Origin: Actinomycetes bacterium
GTDB lineage: Bacteria > Actinomycetota > Acidimicrobiia > Acidimicrobiales > Palsa-688
Direction of reading: 5' to 3'
Length of the DNA stretch: 13,931 nt
NCBI GenBank assembly: GCA_021827285.1
Contig: JAKAWM010000021.1
Location: 1 to 13,931 of the forward strand
Of the stretch, positions 1-5,912 are shown one piece after another. How positions within the stretch are numbered: position 1 is the first letter of the stretch; every line of letters starts with the position of its first letter. The notes beneath the pieces were generated by a model. It saw nothing but the letters and a program-made list of their open reading frames with translations. It was not told the origin of the DNA and ran no database searches. The position numbers were made by a program, and so were the translations under genes.

Positions 1-686
1 TCGGTGACTACCTCGGCCACGAGCACGAACTCGTCGCCTCCCAGGCGGTCCAGGTGGTCAGCGGACCGGAGGTGCTGGGGAAGGCGCTCGGCTACCCTCA
101 GCAGCACGTCGTCACCGATGTGGTGGCCGAGCGAGTCGTTGATGACCTTGAAGCGGTCGAGGTCCAGGTAAAGCACGGCCAGCACCCCCGAGCCGCGGCC
201 GAGCCGGCGCAGCCCCTGGTGCAAGCGGTCCATGAGCACGGTCCGGTTTGCCACCCCGGTCAGCGGGTCGGTAGTGGCCCGGAGCTCTAGGGCGGCGGTA
301 TCCTTCCGGCGCTCGGTGATATCGCGCACGGTGTTCACCATGACGTCGGTGCCTCCCGCCGTTACCCGCCGTGACGTCGCCTCCACCCACAGGTACGAGC
401 CGTCCCGGCAGCGGAAGCGGTAGCAGGTGCTGGCGCGCACTAGCGGAGAGCTCGCCTCCCGCCTGCCGGCCAGGGCCGGCGCGTCGTCGGGGTGCACGAG
501 ATCGTCCTCGCAGCACCCTATGAGCTGGTCTGGCGCCCACCCGAAGACGTCTTCCAAGGCGGCGGAGCAGTACAGGTACAGGCCGCTCAGATCCACCACC
601 GTGCTCACATCGCCCGAGGTGGCGACCAGGTGCGCGTAGTCAAGAGCCTCGAGATGGCCGTGCCCGTGACTTCGACGCTGGCTCAT
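1..686 (-). CDS. PAS-GGDEF diguanylate cyclase, 3' end cut by window edge
   Basis: The encoded protein is predicted to make cyclic di-GMP from two GTP in response to a signal sensed by a PAS domain. About 228 residues are visible and the frame stays open to the left edge. A PAS/PAC region lies at residues 20-130, ending in the typical NTVRDITERRK linker. The GGDEF domain starts with TTDPLTGVANR near 138, followed by YLDLDRFKVIND (173-184) and an intact GGDEF signature at 216-220 (bases 27-41). RSAD at 207-210 lies five residues before GGDEF, the position of the product-inhibition I-site (RxxD), so feedback inhibition is predicted. The ATG at 684-686 is preceded by a G-rich stretch that could act as a ribosome site. 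No signal peptide or membrane segment is visible, so the protein is probably cytoplasmic. An EAL domain may follow beyond the edge. Confidence 0.93.
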   Translation of the reverse strand, partial: MSQRRSHGHGHLEALDYAHLVATSGDVSTVVDLSGLYLYCSAALEDVFGWAPDQLIGCCEDDLVHPDDAPALAGRREASSPLVRASTCYRFRCRDGSYLWVEATSRRVTAGGTDVMVNTVRDITERRKDTAALELRATTDPLTGVANRTVLMDRLHQGLRRLGRGSGVLAVLYLDLDRFKVINDSLGHHIGDDVLLRVAERLPQHLRSADHLDRLGGDEFVLVAEVVT

Positions 687-1030
687 TTGGCACCCCCACT
701 TTCAACGAGCGTTTCGCGAAGCTCAGGCGGCGCACGGTCCGGACCGCAGGAAGTCCTAAATACCTACCTTCCCAACACACCTCATACTACCAGATCGGCA
801 CGCAGAGCATTGGTGTGCATACAGAGCGAGATGCCTCCTGCGCACCAGCTGTTGCCCCACCCACCCCCGATCGGGAAAAGGCCGAACGCAGACGGCACAA
901 CCGAGGCCGTCACTGCCGTCGCCTCGCCAGGTAGGATATGCAGTCAGAAAAGCCGCCCTATCTCCGCGCCGTTACAACGGATTTGGGACGCCACCCCAGC
1001 ACCAACCCGGACCATGAGGGAGGCAGCACC
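687..1030. other. Intergenic spacer between divergent genes
   Basis: This stretch of about 345 bp separates the diguanylate cyclase gene (minus) from the DUF4177-like gene (plus) and must carry the promoters of both. It contains a perfect 12-bp palindrome at 735-746 and TTCGCGAA at 712-719. TAGGAT at 932-937 could serve as a -10 box for the plus-strand gene, but no convincing -35 box is seen, so it is not called as a promoter. I see no credible further gene, tRNA or terminator. Confidence 0.6.
735..746. repeat. Perfect 12-bp palindrome, possible operator
   Basis: CGGTCCGGACCG reads the same on both strands. It lies about 50 bp upstream of the diguanylate cyclase start, a position where a dimeric repressor or activator could bind. 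In GC-rich DNA short palindromes also arise by chance, so its function is only inferred. Confidence 0.3.
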
Positions 1031-1210
1031 ATGTGGGAATACCTGATCGTGGAGCTCCCGAGCTTCGCGCCGCCCACCCACGCCCCCGGTGCCTCTGCGG
1101 CGGCCCAGGCGCTCAACGAGGAGGGCGAGAGGGGCTGGGAGGCAGTCGGGATGACCCCCCTGGCCGACGGGAGGGTCGCCGTGTTGTTCAAAAGGCCCCG
1201 AAGGCAGTAG
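1031..1210 (+). CDS. Small DUF4177-like protein (59 aa)
   Basis: This short protein resembles the DUF4177 family: it opens with WEYLIVEL, has LNEEGERGWEAVG in the middle and ends with VLFKRPRRQ. That is the usual family layout of a strand, a helix with a GWE motif, and a closing strand ending in KRP. No biochemical role is established for the family. The ATG at 1031 is chosen because GGGAGG lies seven bases upstream and because family members begin close to the WEY motif. An in-frame ATG at 938 would add 31 residues that look unlike the family. The gene is convergent with the GAF-ANTAR gene, with 23 bp between stop codons. No signal peptide or membrane segment is visible. Confidence 0.75.
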   Translation: MWEYLIVELPSFAPPTHAPGASAAAQALNEEGERGWEAVGMTPLADGRVAVLFKRPRRQ

Positions 1211-1233
1211 CGGGGCGCGCCGTCGTGCTGATA

Positions 1234-1959
1234 TCAGCCGAGCCGGTCGAGGCTGTCCGGGCGGACCGCGCCGCCGGCTACGTCGGCGGCCAGCTGGGAC
1301 AGGTGCAAGTTGTGGTTGCGGGCGTGGGCACGCAGGCGCTTGAAGGCCAGGTCCATGTCCAGACCGGACGCCTGGCTGATCTTGCCCTTGGCCTGCTCGA
1401 TGGCGATCCGGCTGTTGAGGGCCTGGGAGAGCTGCAGGTTGAGGGTTTGGGCGTCGAGGGTGACCTGGTGCTGGATGATGGCAATGGTGGCGACGTCGGC
1501 CAGCGCCTGCCCGGCGGCAGCGGCGTCGGGGCCGAGGGCGCCCGGGCTGGCCCCGAACATGTTGAGCGCTCCCATGGTCCGGCCCCTCAGGCGCAACGGC
1601 AAGGCATGCACGGACCTGAACCCGGCGGCTAGCGCCACCGACGCAAAGAGGGGCCACTTGGGGCTGGAGCCCAGGTCCAGGTTGACTACGGGCTCACCCG
1701 TCCTGTAGCAGTCAACGCACGGGCCCTCATCGGCTTGGAGCTCGTAGAGCTCGAGGACCCGCATGGCATCGCTCGACGAGGCCACGACCTGGAGGGCGCC
1801 GCTCGGTGCGACGAGCATGACCCCCGCGGCGGTCACGTCGAGCACCTTGACGCTGCTGTAAGCGAGGTGGGTCAAAAGCTCGACCACGTCGAAGTCGTCC
1901 ACCAGGTTGTCCGCCAGTTCGACCAGGGTGCGCAGCAAGAGGCTCTCGTCCGTTATCAC
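1234..1959 (-). CDS. GAF-ANTAR response regulator (antiterminator), copy 1
   Basis: The 241-residue protein is predicted to sense a small molecule or redox state through a GAF domain (about 8-165) and to bind RNA through a C-terminal ANTAR domain (about 172-230). The GAF part contains the typical DEGPCVDCYRTGEPV and FRSVHALPLRLRGRTMGALNMF stretches. The ANTAR part reads IEQAKGKISQASGLDMDLAF, followed by the LRAHAR helix. ANTAR proteins bind paired hexaloop hairpins in mRNA and prevent termination. The GTG start at 1957-1959 is preferred over an in-frame ATG at 2058 because AAAGGAG lies six bases before it and the extra 33 residues are low-complexity Arg/Pro. It lies downstream of a second GAF-ANTAR gene in the same direction, with 127 bp between them, so it may be co-transcribed or separately expressed. 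No membrane segment is seen. Confidence 0.9.
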   Translation of the reverse strand: MITDESLLLRTLVELADNLVDDFDVVELLTHLAYSSVKVLDVTAAGVMLVAPSGALQVVASSSDAMRVLELYELQADEGPCVDCYRTGEPVVNLDLGSSPKWPLFASVALAAGFRSVHALPLRLRGRTMGALNMFGASPGALGPDAAAAGQALADVATIAIIQHQVTLDAQTLNLQLSQALNSRIAIEQAKGKISQASGLDMDLAFKRLRAHARNHNLHLSQLAADVAGGAVRPDSLDRLG

Positions 1960-1965
1960 TGGCAA

Positions 1966-1972
1966 CTCCTTT
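1966..1972 (-). promoter_or_regulatory. Ribosome-binding site fixing the GTG start of GAF-ANTAR copy 1
   Basis: The minus strand reads AAAGGAG, six bases before GTG at 1959. It decides the start of the gene. A small inverted repeat, TCGAG-GTT-CTCGA (1975-1987), lies just upstream and could fold next to the ribosome site. Confidence 0.75.
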
Positions 1973-2066
1973 ATTCGAGGTTCTCGATCGGAGGGCGGTC
2001 TCGCTGGCCTGCGGGGTCTGGGCTGCAGGCGACGAACATCTTCCCCTGGCCTAAGCATACCGGTGT

Positions 2067-2088
2067 GACCACCAGCGCTGGCGGGGTC
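2067..2088 (-). terminator. Hairpin at the end of GAF-ANTAR copy 2
   Basis: On the minus strand, GACC-ccg-CCAGCGCTGG-t-GGTC folds into a two-part stem beginning inside the stop codon of the upstream GAF-ANTAR gene. There is no T-run after it, so a classical intrinsic terminator is doubtful. It could be a weak terminator or an antitermination target between the two paralogues. Confidence 0.3.
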
Positions 2089-2866
2089 AGTGACGGTCGA
2101 GGTCGTCGAAGTGGAGCCGGCGTTCTACGACGTCTTCGGCCACCTCGGCCAAGCGCCGTCCGGTAGCGAAGGCGTGAGCACGCAGGCGGGCCAATGCGTC
2201 GCCCACGCTGATGTCAAGCTGGGACGAGACCATCCCGGCGGCCTGGTGGACGACGGCGTGGATGTCGGCCTCGAACCCGGACGGCCCCGGCCATTGGCCG
2301 TCGTGGGCCTGAAAGGTGAGGATGGTGCGGGCGATCACGTCCGCCACGACCAGGGCATTGGCGTGCTGGTCGTCGCTCAGCCGGCCCGGGCGGTCGCGGA
2401 AGAGGTTGAGGGCACCTACGCGGGCCGCCCCGAGGCGCAGTGGGAACCCGAACACCGCTCTGACCCCGGCGTCCAGGGCCGGGGGAGTGAATGCCGGCCA
2501 CCGGCTGGTGAGCGGTGCGCCCAAGTCAGGCTCGGAGACCGCCGTGCCTGTCCGGTGGGCGTCGATACAAGGCCCCTCTCCCATCGTGTACTGCAGCTCC
2601 TCGATCAGGGCAGACACGGTGCCCGTGGTGCACAGGGACGCCTGGGGGACGTCGCCGGAGAGAACCATAATCCCTGCCCCCGAGACATCCACGATCTCCG
2701 CGGCTACCTGGCACATCGGGCCCGGGGTCTGCGCGCCTGCGCTCGCGGCAGTCAGATGGGCGAGGATGCGCGCCAAGCGTTCGGCAGCCAACTCAGGTTG
2801 CCTGAGGATTGGAAAGGCGATAGGACACCTACTGCGCCACCCGGGCCCTCTCTTGCCTAACGGCAA
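2087..2866 (-). CDS. GAF-ANTAR response regulator (antiterminator), copy 2
   Basis: The 259-residue protein has the same architecture as its downstream neighbour. A GAF domain spans about 35-185, with MGEGPCIDAHRTGTAV and VFGFPLRLGAARVGALNLF. An ANTAR domain spans about 198-250, with HQAAGMVSSQLDISVGDALA followed by RLRAHAFATGRRLAEVAEDVV. The predicted role is ligand- or redox-controlled RNA binding and antitermination. The start is set at a TTG (2864-2866), because GGAG lies five bases upstream and no ATG or GTG occurs in frame between it and an upstream stop codon. A later TTG near residue 26 is an alternative. Outside the core motifs it differs widely from copy 1, so the pair is an old duplication or two independent members. 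An inverted-repeat leader lies directly upstream. Confidence 0.88.
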   Translation of the reverse strand: MPLGKRGPGWRSRCPIAFPILRQPELAAERLARILAHLTAASAGAQTPGPMCQVAAEIVDVSGAGIMVLSGDVPQASLCTTGTVSALIEELQYTMGEGPCIDAHRTGTAVSEPDLGAPLTSRWPAFTPPALDAGVRAVFGFPLRLGAARVGALNLFRDRPGRLSDDQHANALVVADVIARTILTFQAHDGQWPGPSGFEADIHAVVHQAAGMVSSQLDISVGDALARLRAHAFATGRRLAEVAEDVVERRLHFDDLDRH

Positions 2867-2881
2867 CAGCGCTCCACGGGG

Positions 2882-2933
2882 ACCGGGTTTCGCGCGCCCG
2901 ACCGAGACGGTCGGCTGCTACATACTACCCGGT
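2882..2933 (-). promoter_or_regulatory. Nested inverted-repeat leader of GAF-ANTAR copy 2
   Basis: On the minus strand ACCGGGT (2927-2933) pairs perfectly with ACCCGGT (2882-2888). Between them CCGACCG and CGGTCGG (2898-2914) form a perfect seven-base stem with a three-base loop. The structure ends seven bases before the GGAG ribosome site of the TTG-started gene, so folding could affect translation or transcription. The outer left arm overlaps GGGTAGTAT, a possible -10 element, so this could instead be a DNA operator. Both readings are inference. Confidence 0.4.
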
Positions 2934-3002
2934 TTTCTCAGCAGCGAACGTTGCAACACCGGGCAGATACCCACTACCAGCGCGAAGGTACGTCTGCGTC
3001 CT

Positions 3003-3116
3003 TCAGATACCGACGCTCTTGCGGCTCTGCTGCTTTTCCTTCTTGTCCTTCCGCTTCTCTTTGAGGCTCTTACCGGACTTCTTTGACGTCACCTTTCGGG
3101 GAGACTTGTCAGCCAC
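3003..3116 (-). CDS. Small, highly basic Lys-rich protein (37 aa)
   Basis: The gene encodes a GTG-started protein reading VADKSPRKVTSKKSGKS at the start and ending KQQSRKSVGI, with a Lys/Glu/Arg-rich centre (KEKRKDKKEK). Over a third of the residues are Lys or Arg. It is probably cytoplasmic and may bind nucleic acid or ribosomes, but that is inference from charge only. Support for a real gene is strong for its size: AAAAGGAGGT lies just upstream, and the SKKSGKSLKEKR core resembles a short uncharacterised protein type I recall from actinobacteria. It is in the same direction as the GAF-ANTAR pair, 136 bp upstream of copy 2, so it may be the first gene of that unit. Confidence 0.75.
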   Translation of the reverse strand: MADKSPRKVTSKKSGKSLKEKRKDKKEKQQSRKSVGI

Positions 3117-3151
3117 GCCTACCTCCTTTTTCTGGACGGCAGCCTACCTCC
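3117..3151 (-). repeat. Duplicated ribosome-site sequence upstream of the small basic gene
   Basis: The ten-base sequence GGAGGTAGGC (minus strand) occurs at 3117-3126 and again at 3142-3151, a 25-base period. The downstream copy, extended to AAAAGGAGGT (3121-3130), is the ribosome site for the GTG at 3116. The upstream copy is not followed by ATG, GTG or TTG. It could be a relic of a local duplication or a second ribosome contact. Confidence 0.6.
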
Positions 3152-3329
3152 GTGGGTGCTCGTCCCGCTCGTGATGCCGGCAAGTGGGACCTGCTACGGC
3201 TCGGCGGCGACCCGTATCGTTCCCGTCGAGCCGGGGTGGCCAGCCTCGCCGGCCATCATTGAGATCATGACCGCGTAGTGCGGGTAGGAGATATCTCGCA
3301 CATTTATTGATCGCCGCCACCCAACCGGC
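3117..3329. other. Spacer between the radical SAM gene and the small basic gene
   Basis: About 210 bp hold the ribosome site of the small basic gene, the duplicated GGAGGTAGGC, and presumably its promoter. A ten-base palindrome GAGATATCTC lies at 3288-3297, about 33 bp after the radical SAM stop codon. No second gene or clear terminator is visible. Confidence 0.45.
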
Positions 3330-4928
3330 TTAGCGGGCCGGCCCAAGAAAGATGTCGGGCGATGGCGGGGTGCCCGAAGCCAACGATCGCAGAAGCTCCA
3401 GGTGGGCGCGGGACCGCGCGGCTGCCCACCACGCGCTCAGTTGGCGTCTGGCGTACACCCGGGTCAGGGGGAGCCAGAAGGCCTCGGCGAGCCCGGAGAA
3501 GGACGCCGGGGGCAGCTTCTCCTGCAAATAAGGAACGACCTCGTCCCACCGGCGGGCGACCGCCATCTTGGCCAGGGCAGGGAGTTGGCGCAGGACAGGC
3601 GGACCACTCGGCCCCACCAGGTCCGGGAGATGAGAGAGCACCCCGGCCAAGCCGGAGCGGATTATGCTCGGCCACGAGTAGAACCTACTGGTTGCCTCCA
3701 AGATCCCGAGCTGGAGGTCGAGGGCGGACATCAAGGCGGGCCGCATGACGACATGATGGCCATCGAACAGGGACCAGTCATCTGAGAGCAGTCGCTCCTC
3801 CGCGGCGGCACGCGTCCACAATTTGGTGCCAGGCAGCGGTGTCTCGGCCATCAGTTGGAAAGTGTCGATCCCCAGCCTGCGGGCAAAACGTGCCGTGGCG
3901 ACCGCACTCGAGGTCTCGTCTGTGTCAAGCCCAGCCACAAACATGCCGTGTACTGCGATCCCGTGCTTGTGCAGGGCGGCCACCGCTCGCTCCTCGGTCG
4001 CCACCGAAAGCCGCTTGCCCACGCTGGCCAGGCCTTCGTCGGTTATGGTCTCAAAGCCGATCATGACTATCTGCGCCCCTGCTCGGCGCATTAGCTCGAG
4101 AAACCGATGGTCCAGCTCCGGTCGGCCTTGTGACGACAGGACCACGTCCGCTCGGACCTGGGCGAACCAGGGTGGGGTCTGCCCAGCTGCCACCATGGCC
4201 TGGAGCAGCCGCGCGGTGCGGGCCTTGTTGACGACGAAATTGTCGTCGTAGAAAAACACCCGTTCCGCCCCCATCGCGGCGATTTCCTGGACTACCTGCT
4301 CGGCGCTGCGGTGACGGACCGACCTCGAGAACATGGCCGTTACAGAACAGAACTCGCAGTCGAACGGGCACCCCCATTGGGTCATCACGGGTTTAGTGGC
4401 CATCTTCTCGTGCCCAACCAGCAAGCTCAGGTTTGGCACCGGCAAGGCCGCGAAATCTGCCTGGCTCGTCATGGGACGCGCCGGGTTATGCCGCCGCTCT
4501 CCGTCTCCCCACACCAGGGAAAGCCCTTGGACGGCGCCGAGGTCACCGCTGCCCGACAGGCATGCGATGAGCTCGAGCATGGTTGCCTGCCCCTCGCCTC
4601 GCACCACGAACGGCGCATGGTCAAGGGCCTCTTCGGGACGGAAACTCGTGTGAGGGCCACCGAGCACAACGAGGACACCGGCCGAGCTCAACAGATCGGC
4701 CAGACGGTAAGCGGCAGGGGCTGTCGAGGTGGTGGCGGAAATGCCAACGACGTCCGCAGTCAGGCACTCACCCAGGTCTAGAGGGGCAAGAAGCTCGCAG
4801 TAAACCTTGACATCGTGGCCGGCCCGAGCCAGAAGGGTGCCGATCAGGGGCAGGCCGAGACGAGGCAACATGGCAAAGTCGTAGACGGTGTGGCCGGGCG
4901 GGCGGGGCTCGACGAGGCGTATGCGCAC
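3330..4928 (-). CDS. Radical SAM protein with N-terminal B12-binding-like domain
   Basis: The 532-residue protein should use a [4Fe-4S] cluster to cleave S-adenosylmethionine and start radical chemistry. Residues 1-135 look like a cobalamin-binding Rossmann domain: RIRLVEPRPP, ADVVGISATT, VVLGGPH at 87-93, then FVVRGEG. No DxHxxG base-off motif is seen. The radical SAM core follows, with CPFDCEFC giving cluster ligands C187, C191 and C194. FFYDDNFVVNKARTARLL (225-242) and IGFETITDEGL (290-300) are typical of BchE/HpnP-like B12 radical SAM enzymes. The C-terminal 150 residues are family-specific, with no membrane helix that I can assert. Such enzymes methylate or rearrange lipids, tetrapyrroles, antibiotics or peptides; the substrate here is unknown. 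The GTG start at 4928 is kept because the first beta strand begins immediately, although the ribosome site is weak. It lies 50 bp downstream of the STAS gene, probably in one operon. Confidence 0.88.
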   Translation of the reverse strand: MRIRLVEPRPPGHTVYDFAMLPRLGLPLIGTLLARAGHDVKVYCELLAPLDLGECLTADVVGISATTSTAPAAYRLADLLSSAGVLVVLGGPHTSFRPEEALDHAPFVVRGEGQATMLELIACLSGSGDLGAVQGLSLVWGDGERRHNPARPMTSQADFAALPVPNLSLLVGHEKMATKPVMTQWGCPFDCEFCSVTAMFSRSVRHRSAEQVVQEIAAMGAERVFFYDDNFVVNKARTARLLQAMVAAGQTPPWFAQVRADVVLSSQGRPELDHRFLELMRRAGAQIVMIGFETITDEGLASVGKRLSVATEERAVAALHKHGIAVHGMFVAGLDTDETSSAVATARFARRLGIDTFQLMAETPLPGTKLWTRAAAEERLLSDDWSLFDGHHVVMRPALMSALDLQLGILEATSRFYSWPSIIRSGLAGVLSHLPDLVGPSGPPVLRQLPALAKMAVARRWDEVVPYLQEKLPPASFSGLAEAFWLPLTRVYARRQLSAWWAAARSRAHLELLRSLASGTPPSPDIFLGPAR

Positions 4929-4978
4929 GGCGTCAGCCCAATCCCGGCCGAAGCCCCTGACAGTGCGGCCCTTGCCCG

Positions 4979-5641
4979 TTAGCCATGGGCGTGCCCCTGT
5001 CTCAGAAGGCGCCAGAAGTGGCGCAGAGCGGTCCCGGCATAGCCGGCTCCGAGCGCCTGGCGTGCAGCGGCGGCGGGCGGCCCGGGTGCGGCGGCGGGCG
5101 GCCCGGGTGCAGCGGCGGCGGGTGGCCCGGGTGCGGCGGCGGGTGGCCCGGGTGCGGCGGCTCCTCCGATGTCTATTCGCAGGTCAACGGTCCTCGGCTC
5201 TATGGCCCTGAGGTCAACTGTCCGCTCGGCCTGCCCCGAGGCTCCGCCGGGCACCGGCACCGCTGGCCTGGCCGCAAGCACTTTGGTCGGTTGGCTCCAT
5301 CCCTCCTCCGGTACCAGCAGGTCGTGAGCGCCGCAGATATCTATCAGGCGCCGCGTGCTCTCCGGCGGCGACTGCAGGGTCAGCGACCGCGGCCACATCC
5401 GCAGGAGCTCACGGGCGCGGAGCAGGACTGCCAGCGTTGAGAGCCTCATGTCCCCCACCTCGGTCAGGTCGATGCATACCGGAGCCTCACCGTGAGCTAT
5501 CGCTTGGGCCAGCGTCGCGCACAGCACTTCGTCCGTTGCGATGTTTTGGTTTCCGCGGAGCCGCACGACAGTGGGCGAGCCATGCCCCAGCCCCCAGGCA
5601 CGACCGTAAAGCCGGCGTAACCAAGAAACGGCAGCGACCAT
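4979..5641 (-). CDS. STAS-domain protein with repetitive Pro/Ala-rich tail
   Basis: Residues 22-112 resemble a STAS domain of the anti-sigma-factor-antagonist type: a first strand TVVRLRG, then VCIDLTEVGDMRLSTLAVLLRARELL, then SLTLQSPPESTRRLIDICG. STAS proteins act in partner switching by binding anti-sigma kinases. In the usual phosphoacceptor loop (D-S-S-G) this protein has L-S-T-L, so Ser68 could still be phosphorylated but the loop is not canonical. A linker holds the near-repeat RTVDLRAIEP/RTVDLRIDIG (140-159). A tail of four PGPPAAA-type units follows (163-193), then a short basic end containing HFWRLLRQ. The ATG at 5641 has AGGAG seven bases upstream. The radical SAM gene follows 50 bp downstream. 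The role of the tail is unknown; a flexible linker or docking segment is possible. Confidence 0.75.
   Translation of the reverse strand: MVAAVSWLRRLYGRAWGLGHGSPTVVRLRGNQNIATDEVLCATLAQAIAHGEAPVCIDLTEVGDMRLSTLAVLLRARELLRMWPRSLTLQSPPESTRRLIDICGAHDLLVPEEGWSQPTKVLAARPAVPVPGGASGQAERTVDLRAIEPRTVDLRIDIGGAAAPGPPAAAPGPPAAAAPGPPAAAPGPPAAAARQALGAGYAGTALRHFWRLLRQGHAHG
5064..5153 (-). repeat. GC-rich minisatellite in the STAS gene
   Basis: Four units of 24, 21, 24 and 21 bases share the core GCGGCGGGYGGCCCGGGT (plus strand). They form a second-order duplication: 5064-5108 (24+21) and 5109-5153 (24+21). Both units of the first block carry GGCGGC and both of the second carry GGTGGC. The change is silent, in a proline codon. 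The array encodes alternating PGPPAAA and PGPPAAAA blocks and keeps frame because unit lengths are multiples of three. Confidence 0.9.
5181..5223 (-). repeat. Two-copy 30-base repeat in the STAS gene linker
   Basis: AGGTCAACNGTCC occurs at 5181-5193 and 5211-5223 and encodes the repeated RTVDLR hexapeptide with a ten-residue period. It lies just N-terminal in the protein to the Pro/Ala minisatellite, so the whole C-terminal half has grown by local duplication. Confidence 0.7.
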
Positions 5642-5912
5642 GGCAATCTCCTGTGTGAGGCGCTTAAACTTCGCGCTGCCAGGGTCTGGAGCACCGCTCC
5701 GCCGGACCGTGCCAACCCAACACGTTCGGGGCGGTTATCGTGTCGTCGCAACTGTACACCTCACGGGGCCCGGCGGCAACCGGAAGTTCTTGAGAGTGCC
5801 AAACGGGCGCGGCCAAGCCGGGCGGGACCTTCACCGCGTTTTCGACCCGAGAATGCGGGGAATTGCCCCCAGCGGACGCTGCCAGTGCGACCCTCCCGCC
5901 GACCCGAGGCTT
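5642..5912. other. Spacer between ftsH and the STAS gene
   Basis: This stretch of about 270 bp has no credible gene. A short hairpin GGGG-AATTG-CCCC (5857-5869) lies about 45 bp after the ftsH stop but has no T-run. The length suggests that the STAS/radical SAM pair has its own promoter here; no clear -10/-35 pair was identified. Confidence 0.5.
5648..5652 (-). promoter_or_regulatory. Ribosome-binding site of the STAS gene
   Basis: The minus strand reads AGGAG seven bases (plus or minus one) before the ATG at 5641. It supports this start and a separate translation initiation from ftsH upstream. Confidence 0.7.

Noticed and set aside
938..1030. Upstream ATG for the DUF4177-like gene
   Set aside because: The extra 31 residues do not resemble the family, whereas the ATG at 1031 has a good ribosome site and the WEY start typical of the family.
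2090..2860. 256-codon plus-strand frame opposite GAF-ANTAR copy 2
   Set aside because: The minus strand carries clear GAF and ANTAR motifs; the plus frame has none.
5064..5153. CRISPR-like regular repeats
   Set aside because: The units are contiguous, without unique spacers, in frame, and encode a Pro/Ala tail; this is a coding minisatellite.
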